Positions 39,007-48,750 of a stretch of DNA of 64,000 bases are shown here, piece after piece. The notes under the pieces are model-generated. The model worked only from the letters and a program-made list of their open reading frames with translations, did not search any database and had not been told where the DNA came from. Each line of letters starts with the position of its first letter. Position 1 is the stretch's first letter. Origin of the DNA: Trematomus loennbergii (lineage: Eukaryota > Chordata > Actinopteri > Perciformes > Nototheniidae); assembly GCA_012861695.1 (NCBI GenBank), contig JAAOOA010000060.1:10592210-10656209 (forward strand), read 5' to 3'. Position numbers and translations under genes: made by a program.

Positions 39007-40172
39007 CCTGTTAAGCCCTGAGCCTGTTTTTCAGGTCTCAGGCTCGAAAATGACATTCCCAGAACAAATGACCATATCTTCCCTTCTAAAAGGGTTAAAT
39101 TAATAATCTTTGTTCTCAAAGTAATGATAAACCTGTGAGTTGGATGTAGAAAAGTCAGAATCAATATAGATGTTTTTTATTTTAAAGAAAATTCAGATTG
39201 AACATAGTAAAAAACTGTAAATTATAGTGTCCGTCCAAAAATTCTTTTTACTTAGAGTGAAAACTACCCTTGGATGATGGGTTAGTAGACTAAAAGCTTT
39301 AGGAATCCAAAGTACAACATATAATAAGTACCCTGTATCAAGATTGATGCAAAACAAGTGACATTTGACTTTTTTAGAGAGATTTAGCAAAACAAACTCC
39401 ACCTCTGAGATGATTTGGTGGAAATGGGGGTTTTACCGTTTCTCTGGAACCCATTGGTCGATTTTGGTGATTGACATCTCTTTCTGACCGTTAGAGCCAA
39501 TAGAATCGAAGGGGAATCTCCCCACTCACACACATGGTACAAAAAAAAGGTGAGGGCTTTGCGCATGCAGTTTTGCATCAGAGCGAACCTATCTCTAGCT
39601 CTGACATCTGGAAACGGAAAAGCAGGTTTATTGCTTATGGATTATCAGAAATCATTTCAAAGGGACACAGACACATTGGATTAACCTATGGATTAACTTC
39701 AGCAGCGTTTTTATTGTTTTAATGCCATTGAAGACCACTTTGACCAGACTACGACACAGGTAAGCCATGTTAGCGTTTTTAGCTACCTAGCGCCACATGT
39801 TTGATGTCTGTTTTTGTTTATAAAGTCGCAAGTTCGTATCATTGAGTGATAATGTATGTACCCATCGATTCTGTGTCACCTCACGATCAGATCGATGTGT
39901 TGGATGTGCAGAAAAGATACATAATAAGGTTTTGTGAGTGATTTTCGGTGCAGTAATCTGTTAGCTTTTTTCCCTCGTTGCTAATTCAGAGGCTCAGCGT
40001 TAGCATTGTGGGTTTTTTGTTAAAAAAAAATTAAAATGATCAGTTAGATGAGTTTCTTCCCGTTACATGGATATAAAACATTCATAGTTTATTAAATATT
40101 AAGATGCCCTCAGACACTGTTTCCTCAGATGACGCGTTTTTCCCCCCTATTGGGGGTGCGGTGTAGAAGAGG
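39007..40172 (-). mobile_element. piggyBac-like MITE, complete copy B
   Basis: Inverted relative to copy A at 18,248. Left end CCTGTTAAGCCC and right end GTGTAGAAGAGG, each next to TTAA (39,003-39,006 and 40,173-40,176). Length 1,166 bp. It shares CTGAGCCTGTTTTTCAGG, ATTAATAATCTTTGTTCTCA and the long interior with copy A. No transposase frame. Confidence 0.8.
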
Positions 40173-40353
40173 TTAAAGACAAATCTTTATTTTAAGGTGC
40201 CTCTTAAACTGAGATATTAGTTATACAGTAATAGTATTGACAATCTAAAAAAACTGAGCAACTCAACAGTTAACTTTATATTTCTTATTGTCAAAAAAAC
40301 ATTACAGTATGTCATACAGAAAAGCTGAAAGTCAAGAAAAGATGGATGACTCG

Positions 40354-40357
40354 CTTA
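40354..40357. other. Target-site duplication CTTA, left copy
   Basis: CTTA directly precedes the Gypsy LTR and recurs at 48,443-48,446 directly after the other LTR. Confidence 0.75.
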
Positions 40358-40970
40358 TGTTGAGCCCCTAATATGGGGAAAATATCAGACAAGGAAACAG
40401 AGACGTTGTTCGTTTGCTTCAAGTCTAATGTATTATCAACCAACCACATGGTACACATAGCACACTGTATAATACAAAACATAGATTCTTGACATAAAAC
40501 AAACACTAACAATGCACGTACTGCAAACATACATCCAATTTAACACACACAATGTCCCTTTTTAAATGCACACTACAAACATACATATCCAAATTAACAC
40601 ACAAAATCCCCTTCTTGGAGCTAAACTGCACTATCATAGCTAGCGGCGCTAGCATAGCTAATGGCGCCAGAAAAGCTAGCATTCACAGCTACAACAATTA
40701 CAGAACCCAGAAAAACCCTCCAAAAATACCCTCCAACAACTATCACACCAACAGTGTGCTTTTCACATTAATATTACACACAGTCAGTCTACATATATAA
40801 CATTTATCACGGATGAACTCACCTAATATGGGGAAAATATCAGACAAGGAAACAGAGACGTTGTTCGTTTGCTTCAAGTCTAATGTATTATGCACCAGTG
40901 GCAAACAACAAGCGCCCTCTGCTGGACAGACCCGGAAGGTCATCAACCATGACTTGTCATATCTATTACA
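40358..40970 (-). repeat. Gypsy 3' LTR (613 bp)
   Basis: Runs TGTTGAGCCCC to CTATTACA on the plus strand, so both ends have TG...CA. A 70-bp segment (CCTAATATGGGGAAAATATC to TATTAT) occurs twice inside, at 40,367-40,436 and 40,822-40,891. On the minus strand a TTATATATG near 40,792-40,801 is a possible TATA box. Versus the other LTR it has one substitution (TGTTGAG/TGTTAAG) and five extra bases (in CATGGTACAC). Confidence 0.95.
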
Positions 40971-41393
40971 CACTCCCCTTCAAAACAGATGTCGTCCCGA
41001 CATTATAACCCACAATATTAGGCCTACATGTCAGCAACACCTATAAACATTTATTAAACACATACCACGCTCACTGCTCAGTTTGGCAAAAGTGTACACA
41101 CTCAATTTACACATTTAAGCCCTTGGCTTAGTAGAAAGTCCATCATTGTATGACAAACATATGTTCATAAGCTCTCCGTTTTTTTTACAGTCCATGAATG
41201 TATGTTGTGTGTGTGAGCACTCTACTTCTTCAAAAGTTCATCATTGTGTGTGGTGTACATGGTTGTGTCTACCAAGCTTTCCTTCCTCAGTCCATAGGTG
41301 TCTGAAGTGTATATGTGTGTATGTGATCACTCAGCCTCTTCAAAAGTCCATGAGTATGTCTGGTGTGTGTGTGTCTGTGTATAGGCATATCTT
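40971..41393 (-). other. Gypsy 3' untranslated region with degenerate tandem repeat
   Basis: Between the pol stop and the 3' LTR. A roughly 120-bp unit appears twice in degraded form (AGTCCATGAATGTATGTTG...CTTCAAAAGTTCATCATTG and AGTCCATAGGTGTCTGAAG...CTTCAAAAGTCCATGAGTA). It ends at the polypurine tract next to the LTR. Confidence 0.6.
40973..40981 (-). other. Polypurine tract of the Gypsy element
   Basis: The minus strand reads GAAGGGGAG two bases before the 3' LTR, the place and composition expected for the plus-strand primer of LTR elements. Confidence 0.6.
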
Positions 41394-44384
41394 TCAGTAC
41401 CCAGGAACAACAGGCTGGTAGTTAAACTGCGTCATCCATGTACCTATGGCTGGCACTGTAGCATAGGGCAGTGGCGGGTACCAGTATACGATGTTAGCAC
41501 TGCAACAAACTGGATTACCTAGCTGATCGTATGTGAAGAATGTCGTAGGTCGTCTGTCTCTCACAGGTCGCTGAAATCCAATGTCAGTGTCATTGTTATC
41601 TTCATTTTGAACAGGTGAAAGTGGTGCCGGTGTTCTCTCTCCCAAAGCAATCTCCTCTTGAGCCCCTTTGCCTGACATGTCCTCCTCATTCAGAACATCA
41701 CCTCCGCCCTGAGCCTCTTGTAGCTGGGGTATGCCTTGTTGCCGATGTTCTACATCCTGGGAGGTTTCTGTAATTTCCACTTCGGGATCCTCTCTGTGGG
41801 TATTTACCTGAGGCTGCATTACAGGCAGAGGTTGGACCCTGGGCATGTGATAATATTCACAGTCATCATCGCTGTCACTTCCATCGTCGTCCTGATGTGG
41901 TTGTTCTTTGTCCCTACTTGTCCTAGTTGTAATTTCTCTTTTTGACTTTGCAGGTTGTAGCTGTATCTCTAAGGGCAGATGGTCACATGGCAACAGGAGA
42001 TTACGGTGTAGTATCCGGCTTCCTCTACTGTTCCCTTGCTCCGGCAGAACTTCATAGATGGGCATGTCTTTCCCAACCTGACGGATGACTCTGTGGATAC
42101 AATCTTCCCAGTGGCTCCGAAGTTTACCTGTTCCCCCTCTGGGTGTCAGATTCCTGACGAGGACACGATCACCCTCGTGTAGAACAGAACTCCTTACTTT
42201 GCTGTCGTAAGTTCTCTTGCTCCTCTCAGCACATTTCTTTGCATTTTCTGCTGTGATCTCATATGCCTCTTGCATCTGTTGTTTCCATTTTCTCATATAC
42301 TCTTGGTGGTCTGCATTTCCTGTCTCAGGGGTCAAGCCAAACAATAAGTCAACAGGCAGTCTTGGTGACCTCCCAAACAGGAGATAGAATGGGGAGAAGC
42401 CTGTAACATCACAGCGAGTGCTGTTGTATGCATAAATGAGCTTAGGCAGTGACTCTTTCCAATTTGACTTCTGCCTTTCAGGAAGCGTCTTTAGCATTTG
42501 CAGCAGCGTTCTGTTGAACCTTTCAACTTGACCATTCCCTTGCGGGTGGTAGGGCGTGGTTCTTGAGCCCATCACTCCACAGTTTTTCTTCAGCTGTGCA
42601 AATAATTGATTTTCAAATTCACCTCCCTGATCGTGGTGGATTCTCCGAGGAAATCCGAACTTCAGTGCATAATCATTGAACACCTTATCTGCCACTGTCT
42701 TGGCGGATTTTGACATTGTGGCGTAGGCTTGTGCAAAGCGTGTGTAATGATCGACTATTACCAAGATGTATTCATATCCACCCTTACATTTATCTAAATG
42801 CAGAAAGTCAATTGATACCAATTCGAATGGCTGTGTGGTGACAATGGAGGTGAGAGGAGCTCTTGTCTCTCTGTAGGGCTTCTTCTGTTTGAGACAAGCA
42901 CAGCTCTGAGACACGTAGTGCTCTATTTCCTGCTGCATATGTGGCCAGAAGAAACGGTCTCGTACAAGTGATGTTGTGCGTTCCCCACCTTGATGCCCCA
43001 TTTCATCGTGGAGTTGTCTCAGAACAGTTTTTTTGTACTTTTCTGGTAGGACCAGTTGTGTCCTGAAAGCAGTCTTTCTGTGAAGTATGCCATCTTCATC
43101 AAGGCTGAGTTTTTCCCAGTCGCGGAGTAAGCATTTACTCTGAGCATTGAATGATTTCAGCTCTTGTCCTGCAGGCCTCTTACCTAGCTGTTTGGACTGT
43201 ATCACAGGGCCAATGTTTTGATCATCCTGTTGAGCTTGACATATGGTTGACTTTGGAAGAGGTGTCGGTGTCCTCTCATCTGTCTCACACTCAATAGCCA
43301 TCACGGACCACACTGTGTTCGTATCTCTTGCTTCCACTCCTTGCACTGTAGCTTCGATTGAAGGAGACAACATTTCCTCTGTACATTCTTGCATCATCGT
43401 TTCAATGTCACAAGGCATTCTTGAAAGGCCATCAGCATCACTATTTTCTCTGCCCGGACGATATCTGAGGGTAAGATGGAAATCTGCTAGCTCAGCGACC
43501 CACCTATATCCTGTGGCGTTGAGTTTGGCTGTTGACAACACATAGATAAGGGGATTGTTATCCGTGAACACAGTGCAAGGTGAGCTGATCAGGTAGTCTC
43601 GAAATCTCTCAGTGACCGCCCACTTTAAAGCGAGGAATTCTAATTTCCCTGAATGAAGATGGTAGTTTTTCTCAGCTCTGGTCAGTGTGCGAGATGCATA
43701 AGCTATTACACATAGCTTCCCCCCCTGTTCTTGATACAACACTGCACCTAACCCTTGGTTTGACGCATCCGTGTGCAAGATAAAAGGTTTGTTGAAGTCT
43801 GGGAATCCAAGTATTGGTGGCTCAATCAGACAGTCAATCAATTGTTCCAGTATCTGCTGATGTTTGTCAGTCCACGTTATCAGCTGATGTGAGCTGGCTC
43901 CTCCGTTCTTCATTTTTCCTGTCTTTGTTCTTGTGTTGTTGTCTTTTTTGTGAGCCGTTCCAGGGCCTGCTTCAAGTAGGGCATAGAGGGGTCCAGCTAT
44001 TTGAGAGAAGTCCCTAATATACTGTCGATAGTAACTCAGTAGTCCCATGACTGCCCTCAGCTCTCCCACAGTCTTTGGTCTCTTCTCCTTTAAAACTCTC
44101 ACAGCAAGCGTATCAGCAGGGTCCATTTTACTTCCCTCAGCAGACACAATTCGCCCGAGGTAGCGAACCTCATTCTTGAACACTTCGCACTTGCTGGGCT
44201 TCAGTTTTATTCCATGCTGCCGTAGTCGTTGTAGCACTGTCCTCACATGTTCTACATGGTCGTCGAATGATCTGCTAAAGACTAGGGTGTCATCCAGATA
44301 CGGGATACATATCTCATCTCTCAGCCCTACCAAACATTCTTCCATGCAGCGCTGGAAGGCAGCGGGGCGTTCATTAGTCCGAAG
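41394..44384 (-). CDS. pol: Gypsy Pol, second part: RT end, RNase H, integrase
   Basis: Continues Pol after a frame break. The open frame extends to 44,399, and its meaningful sequence starts around [11 protein letters not shown]. It holds reverse transcriptase YLDD (residues 34-37 of the frame), RNase H with D211 (LHTDAS), E254, D280 (FTDNN) and D323 (ADGLSR), then integrase. The integrase zinc domain has H464 and H469 but the cysteines are C500 and C502, one residue apart instead of two. The catalytic triad is D531, D590 and E626 with the standard 35-residue D-E spacing. A GPY/F-like module follows (GDRVLVRNL to RILHRNLLL). The last ~190 residues are acidic and polar with no known domain. 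The frame is uninterrupted to its stop. Confidence 0.93.
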   Translation of the reverse strand, partial: LRTNERPAAFQRCMEECLVGLRDEICIPYLDDTLVFSRSFDDHVEHVRTVLQRLRQHGIKLKPSKCEVFKNEVRYLGRIVSAEGSKMDPADTLAVRVLKEKRPKTVGELRAVMGLLSYYRQYIRDFSQIAGPLYALLEAGPGTAHKKDNNTRTKTGKMKNGGASSHQLITWTDKHQQILEQLIDCLIEPPILGFPDFNKPFILHTDASNQGLGAVLYQEQGGKLCVIAYASRTLTRAEKNYHLHSGKLEFLALKWAVTERFRDYLISSPCTVFTDNNPLIYVLSTAKLNATGYRWVAELADFHLTLRYRPGRENSDADGLSRMPCDIETMMQECTEEMLSPSIEATVQGVEARDTNTVWSVMAIECETDERTPTPLPKSTICQAQQDDQNIGPVIQSKQLGKRPAGQELKSFNAQSKCLLRDWEKLSLDEDGILHRKTAFRTQLVLPEKYKKTVLRQLHDEMGHQGGERTTSLVRDRFFWPHMQQEIEHYVSQSCACLKQKKPYRETRAPLTSIVTTQPFELVSIDFLHLDKCKGGYEYILVIVDHYTRFAQAYATMSKSAKTVADKVFNDYALKFGFPRRIHHDQGGEFENQLFAQLKKNCGVMGSRTTPYHPQGNGQVERFNRTLLQMLKTLPERQKSNWKESLPKLIYAYNSTRCDVTGFSPFYLLFGRSPRLPVDLLFGLTPETGNADHQEYMRKWKQQMQEAYEITAENAKKCAERSKRTYDSKVRSSVLHEGDRVLVRNLTPRGGTGKLRSHWEDCIHRVIRQVGKDMPIYEVLPEQGNSRGSRILHRNLLLPCDHLPLEIQLQPAKSKREITTRTSRDKEQPHQDDDGSDSDDDCEYYHMPRVQPLPVMQPQVNTHREDPEVEITETSQDVEHRQQGIPQLQEAQGGGDVLNEEDMSGKGAQEEIALGERTPAPLSPVQNEDNNDTDIGFQRPVRDRRPTTFFTYDQLGNPVCCSANIVYWYPPLPYATVPAIGTWMTQFNYQPVVPGY

Positions 44385-44399
44385 GGAATCCTGATCCAT
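44327..44399 (-). other. Frame break inside Gypsy reverse transcriptase
   Basis: Two open frames overlap here. RT sense ends at GLMNAP in one and resumes at AAFQRCMEE in the other, in the middle of the palm domain between motifs B and C. Programmed shifting is not expected at this place, so it is a disabling indel or a sequencing error. Confidence 0.85.
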
Positions 44400-45985
44400 T
44401 CATAAAGACCCCAGGGAGTCACAAAAGCAGTCATGGGTCTGCTCTCTTTGGCCATGAAGCCCTGATGATAGGCTTTCCCTTGATCCAATAGCGAAAACCA
44501 GGAGTTTCCCCCAAGGCCATCCATGATGTCCTGCACTCTGGGAATAGGTTGGCGGTCGGGGAGAGTTTTTCTGTTCAGTTCCCGGAAGTCAATACAGAGT
44601 CTCAAACTCCCATCTTTTTTCCGAACACAAACGACTGGTGATGCATATGGCGAGTTGGACTTCTTAACCCAGCCTTGTGCAATCAGATCATGCAAGTAGT
44701 CCTTCATTTCTCTGTATAATGGCTTAGGCACAGAAATGTATCTTTTTGCCACAGGTTCAGTGTCTTTCAGCGATATACTTAGTTGCAGGTTCTCGATGCA
44801 GCCAATGTCATCATCTGTTTGTGAAAAGGAGGAAGACTCCTCTCTCAACATCTGGTGGACTTTCTCTTGCTCTAGCTCACTAAGGTGGCTCAGCTTCACA
44901 GGCGGATCCCATACATCATTAGCAACTTGGTTCTCTTCAACTCTGATGTGATTTATCGTGCTTGGTGCAGGGCGAGACCCCTCTAGTATTGAGGCTGGGT
45001 ACACTGCCTGAATTTGCTGGACAGTTCCAATCACAGTTCTACCTGCCAACACTATTTCATGGTCAGTAGGGTTCTGCACACTCACAATAATGGATGGTTT
45101 GGTGCCTTTTCTCACCTTTACGAGCGTGTCGCAGAATTCGAGCCCTTCTGCCCAGCGGGGGTTCACATCCGGCTCAAACACTAGCGTTATATCATCTTGT
45201 GGTGACTGCATCCGCACCTGGCACTGAACTTGGACAGATGTATGTTTTGGTATGCTGATCCTCTGTTTCTTTGTCTTGACAACATATTCATCTGTTTGTT
45301 CAGCACTGATCTGTTTCACAAAGGCTTTTGCTTGTGTTGGCTCCAGGTCAGGGAATACTGCCCTTACTGCATCACCCAGCTGTTCACTGTCAGTAGTGTT
45401 TGACTGTTTCAGCTCGCTGCCTATGATGAGCTCAATGACATTGGAGCCTATTATTGGTCGAACAAGCTTGTTACCTCTCATTACCAGTGTGGGGACAGCA
45501 ACTTCTAATGAAGGTGCATTCTCTGGAGCTAGTTTAAAGGTGACTTCCACCCAACCTGCATATGGCATGTTCTCCCCATTTGCTGCCACTATGTCAAGTT
45601 TGTCTGCCGTATCCAAAATCTCAGAAATGTCTCTTAGTCTCATGTCAGGTAAGTGTACTTCTTTCCACATCTCATCAATAATTGTGACCTGGGAGCCTGA
45701 GTCCCATAAGGCTTGAACCAATTTACCTTGGATGTAGCAGTCGATCAGGTATTTTTTTCCAACTAACGGAACCATTTTAGTCTGTTTTTCTCTTTTAGGG
45801 GCGGAGTTCATGGTCATGCAATGGGACGGGGCACATTTTTCTCGATGCACAGCCCAGTCATTCACTTGACATAGTTTAGAACAGTAAAGTACATATTTAC
45901 ATGAGGCACATTGTTTAAATGTAACTTTTTCATCCTTTTTCCCACAATGTGTGCATTGTTGAGACATTACTGTGTCAGTGGTCAC
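44327..45985 (-). CDS. pol: Gypsy Pol, first part: MYND finger, protease, RT start
   Basis: Pol lies in the -1 frame relative to gag. Residue 1 here is GTG and the first ATG is residue 7 (45,965-45,967), so translation most likely enters from gag by frameshifting. Residues 11-51 form a complete MYND zinc finger: C11-x2-C14-x11-C26-x2-C29-x5-C35-x3-C39-x7-H47-x3-C51, with YCSKLCQ and W44. The aspartic protease follows (ALWDSGSQV, catalytic D95) with an IIG motif near 179. Reverse transcriptase begins near 415 and includes [27 protein letters not shown] and the motif-A Asp ([12 protein letters not shown]501). Normal RT sequence ends at GLMNAP (residues 536-541), where a one-base frame break occurs. 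Confidence 0.93.
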   Translation of the reverse strand: MTTDTVMSQQCTHCGKKDEKVTFKQCASCKYVLYCSKLCQVNDWAVHREKCAPSHCMTMNSAPKREKQTKMVPLVGKKYLIDCYIQGKLVQALWDSGSQVTIIDEMWKEVHLPDMRLRDISEILDTADKLDIVAANGENMPYAGWVEVTFKLAPENAPSLEVAVPTLVMRGNKLVRPIIGSNVIELIIGSELKQSNTTDSEQLGDAVRAVFPDLEPTQAKAFVKQISAEQTDEYVVKTKKQRISIPKHTSVQVQCQVRMQSPQDDITLVFEPDVNPRWAEGLEFCDTLVKVRKGTKPSIIVSVQNPTDHEIVLAGRTVIGTVQQIQAVYPASILEGSRPAPSTINHIRVEENQVANDVWDPPVKLSHLSELEQEKVHQMLREESSSFSQTDDDIGCIENLQLSISLKDTEPVAKRYISVPKPLYREMKDYLHDLIAQGWVKKSNSPYASPVVCVRKKDGSLRLCIDFRELNRKTLPDRQPIPRVQDIMDGLGGNSWFSLLDQGKAYHQGFMAKESRPMTAFVTPWGLYEWIRIPFGLMNAPLPSSAAWKNVW

Positions 45986-46021
45986 TCCCTGTCCCGTGCG
46001 AGCGACCCTTCCCCGTTTAAA
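45961..46021 (-). promoter_or_regulatory. gag-pol -1 ribosomal frameshift signal
   Basis: On the minus strand the gag codons TTA AAC are preceded by T, giving the slippery heptamer TTTAAAC (46,015-46,021). Slipping back one base enters the open pol frame. After a 7-base spacer (GGGGAAG) comes an 8-bp stem, GGTCGCTC (46,000-46,007) with GAGTGACC (45,980-45,987), one G-U wobble, 12-base loop. Loop bases GGGACA (45,990-45,995) can pair with downstream TGTCTC (45,961-45,966), making an H-type pseudoknot. The gag stop codon lies within the 3' arm of the stem. Slippery type and spacing match known -1 sites. Activity is inferred. Confidence 0.8.
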
Positions 46022-47580
46022 GGATTATATCCAACCTGTCTCTGCCCTGGAGCTCGACAGCCAGCAAGAAAGTGTTCGCTGCTGCCACATCTGTAACAGT
46101 GCGTGCAGTAGTGTTCAGTTCCACGCTGTTGACAGCCAAAACATCTCCTCATACGCCCACGGTTTGGTGGTGGAACGCTGCGCTGTGTGTCAAATCTCTG
46201 ATGATATTGTGCATTTTCTTCTCTGTGTCCCGGACCAGGAGTGAACCAATGTCCCTGTGGCAGTCCCTGCCTCTGCTGACCTGGAAATTGCTGAACTGAT
46301 GTGGGATCTGGCCCTTGTGCTGGTGGCTGTTGCTGTATAGACTCTCTGATTTGAGACACTTCTGCTCTAAGATCTTTCAGTAGAGCCATCTCAGATCTTA
46401 TCTCTTTAAGCTGGGAGAGTACCATAGGGGGAATTGTATCTATGTTTTTCTGAGCACACTGCTTTTCTATCTTTTCAACAGGAGCATCATTGGACTGAGC
46501 TGCATGTATCATGACAGGGCGTTGTTGTCCTAACAATTTTCTTTTACTCTGCGTCTCTTGCTCACAGGCACAAGCTGCATTCATCCGCTCTAGTAACAGT
46601 TCATCAGAGATGTCAGTCTGCTCAAGGTATGGTTGGAGATCACGTTTTACATTATCACTCTGGAGACCAGTTAACACAGTGTGAAGGAACATGTTCTGCA
46701 CTAAGCATGGATCATATTTGAGACCTGACTCAGCTTCTTGGGAGGCAAACAAAATCTTCTGTCTCAGGTCAAAAGCTCGGATAAGGAAGTTCTGTGGGGT
46801 TTCCTTGATGCCCTGAACCTCAGAGGTGAGCTGCTTATAGAGGTCGGTTGCACTCTTCTCCTGGTAATGGGAACGGAGTATACGTCTCAATGTTGGTAAG
46901 GTCAAGTTAATTTTCCCCTCCAAATAACTACGGAGCTGCATGCCAGGAGAAATGGCTCTTATCACTGCATCCACAATCTCAGGTTCTGGAAACCCTTTAC
47001 TTAGTCCATGTTCAATTTGGCGAGCTAAACTTGAAAAAGTAAGCTTATCTTTTTGTCCATGTTCACCAATTTGGCCAGATATTTTTAATTCCTTAAACCA
47101 TGGGGGGTGTGCATGGCTGATGGCTGTGCTCTGTGCTGTGTCCTTGCTATAAGACATATTGTTTGTTTCTTTGTTCACTTTCTTCTCTTTCTCTGTTGTT
47201 GTACTTGCTAACTGCAGCTGCAAGGCTTCAATTTCTTTCATTATCTTTTCCCGCTCTTGATCCTTCTTAATCTTTTCCTCATTTGCAAATCTTTCCTGTA
47301 CACTTACTTGTGTGTCACTTGTAACAGCTTGGAGTTCTGACATTTTGTCTTGAAAATGAAGGAGTTCAGACATTCCCTTATCCTCAAGCTCATCAAGCTC
47401 TTCCCTCTGTATGTGATTTGAAATCAATGTCATGAGAGCTGTTCGACTCCTGCCTGTAACAAACTCAAGCTCTGGACCTGCGATGATTAGAAAGTCACAT
47501 AACTCTACCAAGGTGTCTCTGGGGAGCACACACAATTTTCCGATTATTTCTAGCTGTAATTTTTCCATCTCTGACTCCAT
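45982..47580 (-). CDS. gag: Gypsy Gag polyprotein
   Basis: Gag packages the element RNA into particles. The ATG at 47,578-47,580 has G at -3 and G at +4. The 532-residue protein begins with a helical region. A charged coiled-coil-like stretch covers about residues 93-136 (EEKIKKDQEREKIMKEIEAL), and the capsid-like domain about 158-345 (WFKELKISGQIGEH, then ERMNAACACEQE). A Gln/Pro-rich linker leads to a cysteine-rich tail. The tail contains a standard CCHC knuckle, C495-x2-C498-x4-H503-x4-C508, preceded by an atypical C480/C483/C492 cluster. The TGA stop (45,982-45,984) overlaps the start of the pol frame, and the frameshift signal lies 31 bases before it. Confidence 0.93.
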   Translation of the reverse strand: MESEMEKLQLEIIGKLCVLPRDTLVELCDFLIIAGPELEFVTGRSRTALMTLISNHIQREELDELEDKGMSELLHFQDKMSELQAVTSDTQVSVQERFANEEKIKKDQEREKIMKEIEALQLQLASTTTEKEKKVNKETNNMSYSKDTAQSTAISHAHPPWFKELKISGQIGEHGQKDKLTFSSLARQIEHGLSKGFPEPEIVDAVIRAISPGMQLRSYLEGKINLTLPTLRRILRSHYQEKSATDLYKQLTSEVQGIKETPQNFLIRAFDLRQKILFASQEAESGLKYDPCLVQNMFLHTVLTGLQSDNVKRDLQPYLEQTDISDELLLERMNAACACEQETQSKRKLLGQQRPVMIHAAQSNDAPVEKIEKQCAQKNIDTIPPMVLSQLKEIRSEMALLKDLRAEVSQIRESIQQQPPAQGPDPTSVQQFPGQQRQGLPQGHWFTPGPGHREENAQYHQRFDTQRSVPPPNRGRMRRCFGCQQRGTEHYCTHCYRCGSSEHFLAGCRAPGQRQVGYNPLNGEGSLARDRE

Positions 47581-47834
47581 TTCTGCATTAGAGCATGGGT
47601 TAAACGGTGTGATGTGGTCCCTTTTAACCGTATGTGGGGTTGGTAGCAGCTTTCCTGGTATATAGCAACACCTCAGATTGCATGAACTCCCTCCTCAGGT
47701 TGTCAGGATCTCACTGTAGCCGGTTCCCCACCTGCTCTCAATGTCTGGGTAAATGATGAAGGATGGCGTTGGGGACATCTACCTCTTGCAGCAGCCGATC
47801 CACAACGCACACACCTCCCAGCAGCGCCTCCAAA
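47581..47834 (-). other. Gypsy leader with primer-binding site
   Basis: About 250 bases between the 5' LTR and gag. Just inside the LTR the minus strand reads TTTGGAGGCGCTGCTGGG. The TGG-starting part (47,821-47,831) is the probable tRNA primer-binding site. I cannot assign the tRNA. Confidence 0.55.
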
Positions 47835-48442
47835 TGTTAAGCCCCTAATATGGGGAAAATATCAGACAAGGAAACAGAGACGTTGTTCGTTTGCTTCAAG
47901 TCTAATGTATTATCAACCAACCACACACATAGCACACTGTATAATACAAAACATAGATTCTTGACATAAAACAAACACTAACAATGCACGTACTGCAAAC
48001 ATACATCCAATTTAACACACACAATGTCCCTTTTTAAATGCACACTACAAACATACATATCCAAATTAACACACAAAATCCCCTTCTTGGAGCTAAACTG
48101 CACTATCATAGCTAGCGGCGCTAGCATAGCTAATGGCGCCAGAAAAGCTAGCATTCACAGCTACAACAATTACAGAACCCAGAAAAACCCTCCAAAAATA
48201 CCCTCCAACAACTATCACACCAACAGTGTGCTTTTCACATTAATATTACACACAGTCAGTCTACATATATAACATTTATCACGGATGAACTCACCTAATA
48301 TGGGGAAAATATCAGACAAGGAAACAGAGACGTTGTTCGTTTGCTTCAAGTCTAATGTATTATGCACCAGTGGCAAACAACAAGCGCCCTCTGCTGGACA
48401 GACCCGGAAGGTCATCAACCATGACTTGTCATATCTATTACA
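47835..48442 (-). repeat. Gypsy 5' LTR (608 bp)
   Basis: Same sequence as the 40,358-40,970 LTR apart from TGTTAAG at the edge and a 5-bp deletion (CCACACACATAG for CCACATGGTACACATAG). It carries the same internal 70-bp duplicate at 47,844-47,913 and 48,294-48,363. Small frames inside both LTRs are identical because the LTRs are, not because they code. Confidence 0.95.
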
Positions 48443-48446
48443 CTTA

Positions 48447-48570
48447 CAGTGTGTGACGGATTGAGACAGCGTGGTGTCCGAGAGCTGCAGGGACTTCAGC
48501 GGGAAACCTCCGTGTGATGGACGTCCTGTCTGTTGGTTTTGGCCGGAGAGGGCTGAGGGTCTTTCCTCTG
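48447..48570. other. GC-rich flank next to minisatellite
   Basis: A GC-rich block (GAGAGCTGCAGGGACTTCAG...GGCCGGAGAGGGCTGAGGG) unlike the neighbouring AT-rich DNA. It could be exon-like or part of the repeat locus. No splice sites or homology recognised. Confidence 0.3.
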
Positions 48571-48750
48571 TGAGGAGGACCAGGCCTGATGGAGGAGGAC
48601 CAGGCCTGATGGAAAGGACCAGGCCTGATTGGAAGAGGACCAGGCCTGATGGAGGAGGACCAGGCCTGATGGAGGAGGACCAGGCCTGATGGAAGAGGAC
48701 CAGGCCTGATGGAAGAGGACCAGGCCTGATGGAGGAGGACCAGGCCTGAT
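48571..48750. repeat. 20-bp minisatellite, nine copies
   Basis: Nine consecutive 20-base units of GGAGGAGGACCAGGCCTGAT type. Variants GGAAGAGGAC and GGAAAGGACC occur in some units. Frames on the minus strand read GPPPSGLVLLHQAWSSSIR-type repeats, but 20 is not a multiple of three, so the reading frame changes each unit and coding is unlikely. Confidence 0.95.

Larger units (their letters stand above)
40358..48442 (-). mobile_element. Ty3/Gypsy LTR retrotransposon, near-intact
   Basis: An 8,085-bp minus-strand element: LTR (47,835-48,442), primer-site region, gag, pol in the -1 frame, polypurine tract, LTR (40,358-40,970), with CTTA duplicated outside. Pol order is protease, reverse transcriptase, RNase H, integrase, the Ty3/Gypsy order. 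There is no env-like frame and no obvious chromodomain. Unusual traits are a MYND zinc finger at the start of Pol, a -1 frameshift signal at the gag-pol border and a 70-bp repeat inside each LTR. LTRs differ by one base and a 5-bp indel, so insertion is recent. One frame break in reverse transcriptase makes this copy defective unless it is an assembly error. Confidence 0.95.

Noticed and set aside
40552..40800. Identical 82-residue ORFs at 40,552-40,800 and 48,024-48,272
   Set aside because: Both are on the plus strand inside the two identical Gypsy LTRs, antisense to the element. Identity reflects LTR identity, not coding constraint.
44327..44399. A second programmed frameshift in pol
   Set aside because: No slippery heptamer was noted, and the break is within the RT palm. 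A one-base indel or sequencing error is simpler.
41394..48442. Endogenous retrovirus with envelope gene
   Set aside because: No frame for a signal peptide, fusion peptide or membrane anchor exists between pol and the 3' LTR. Only a 420-bp untranslated region lies there.
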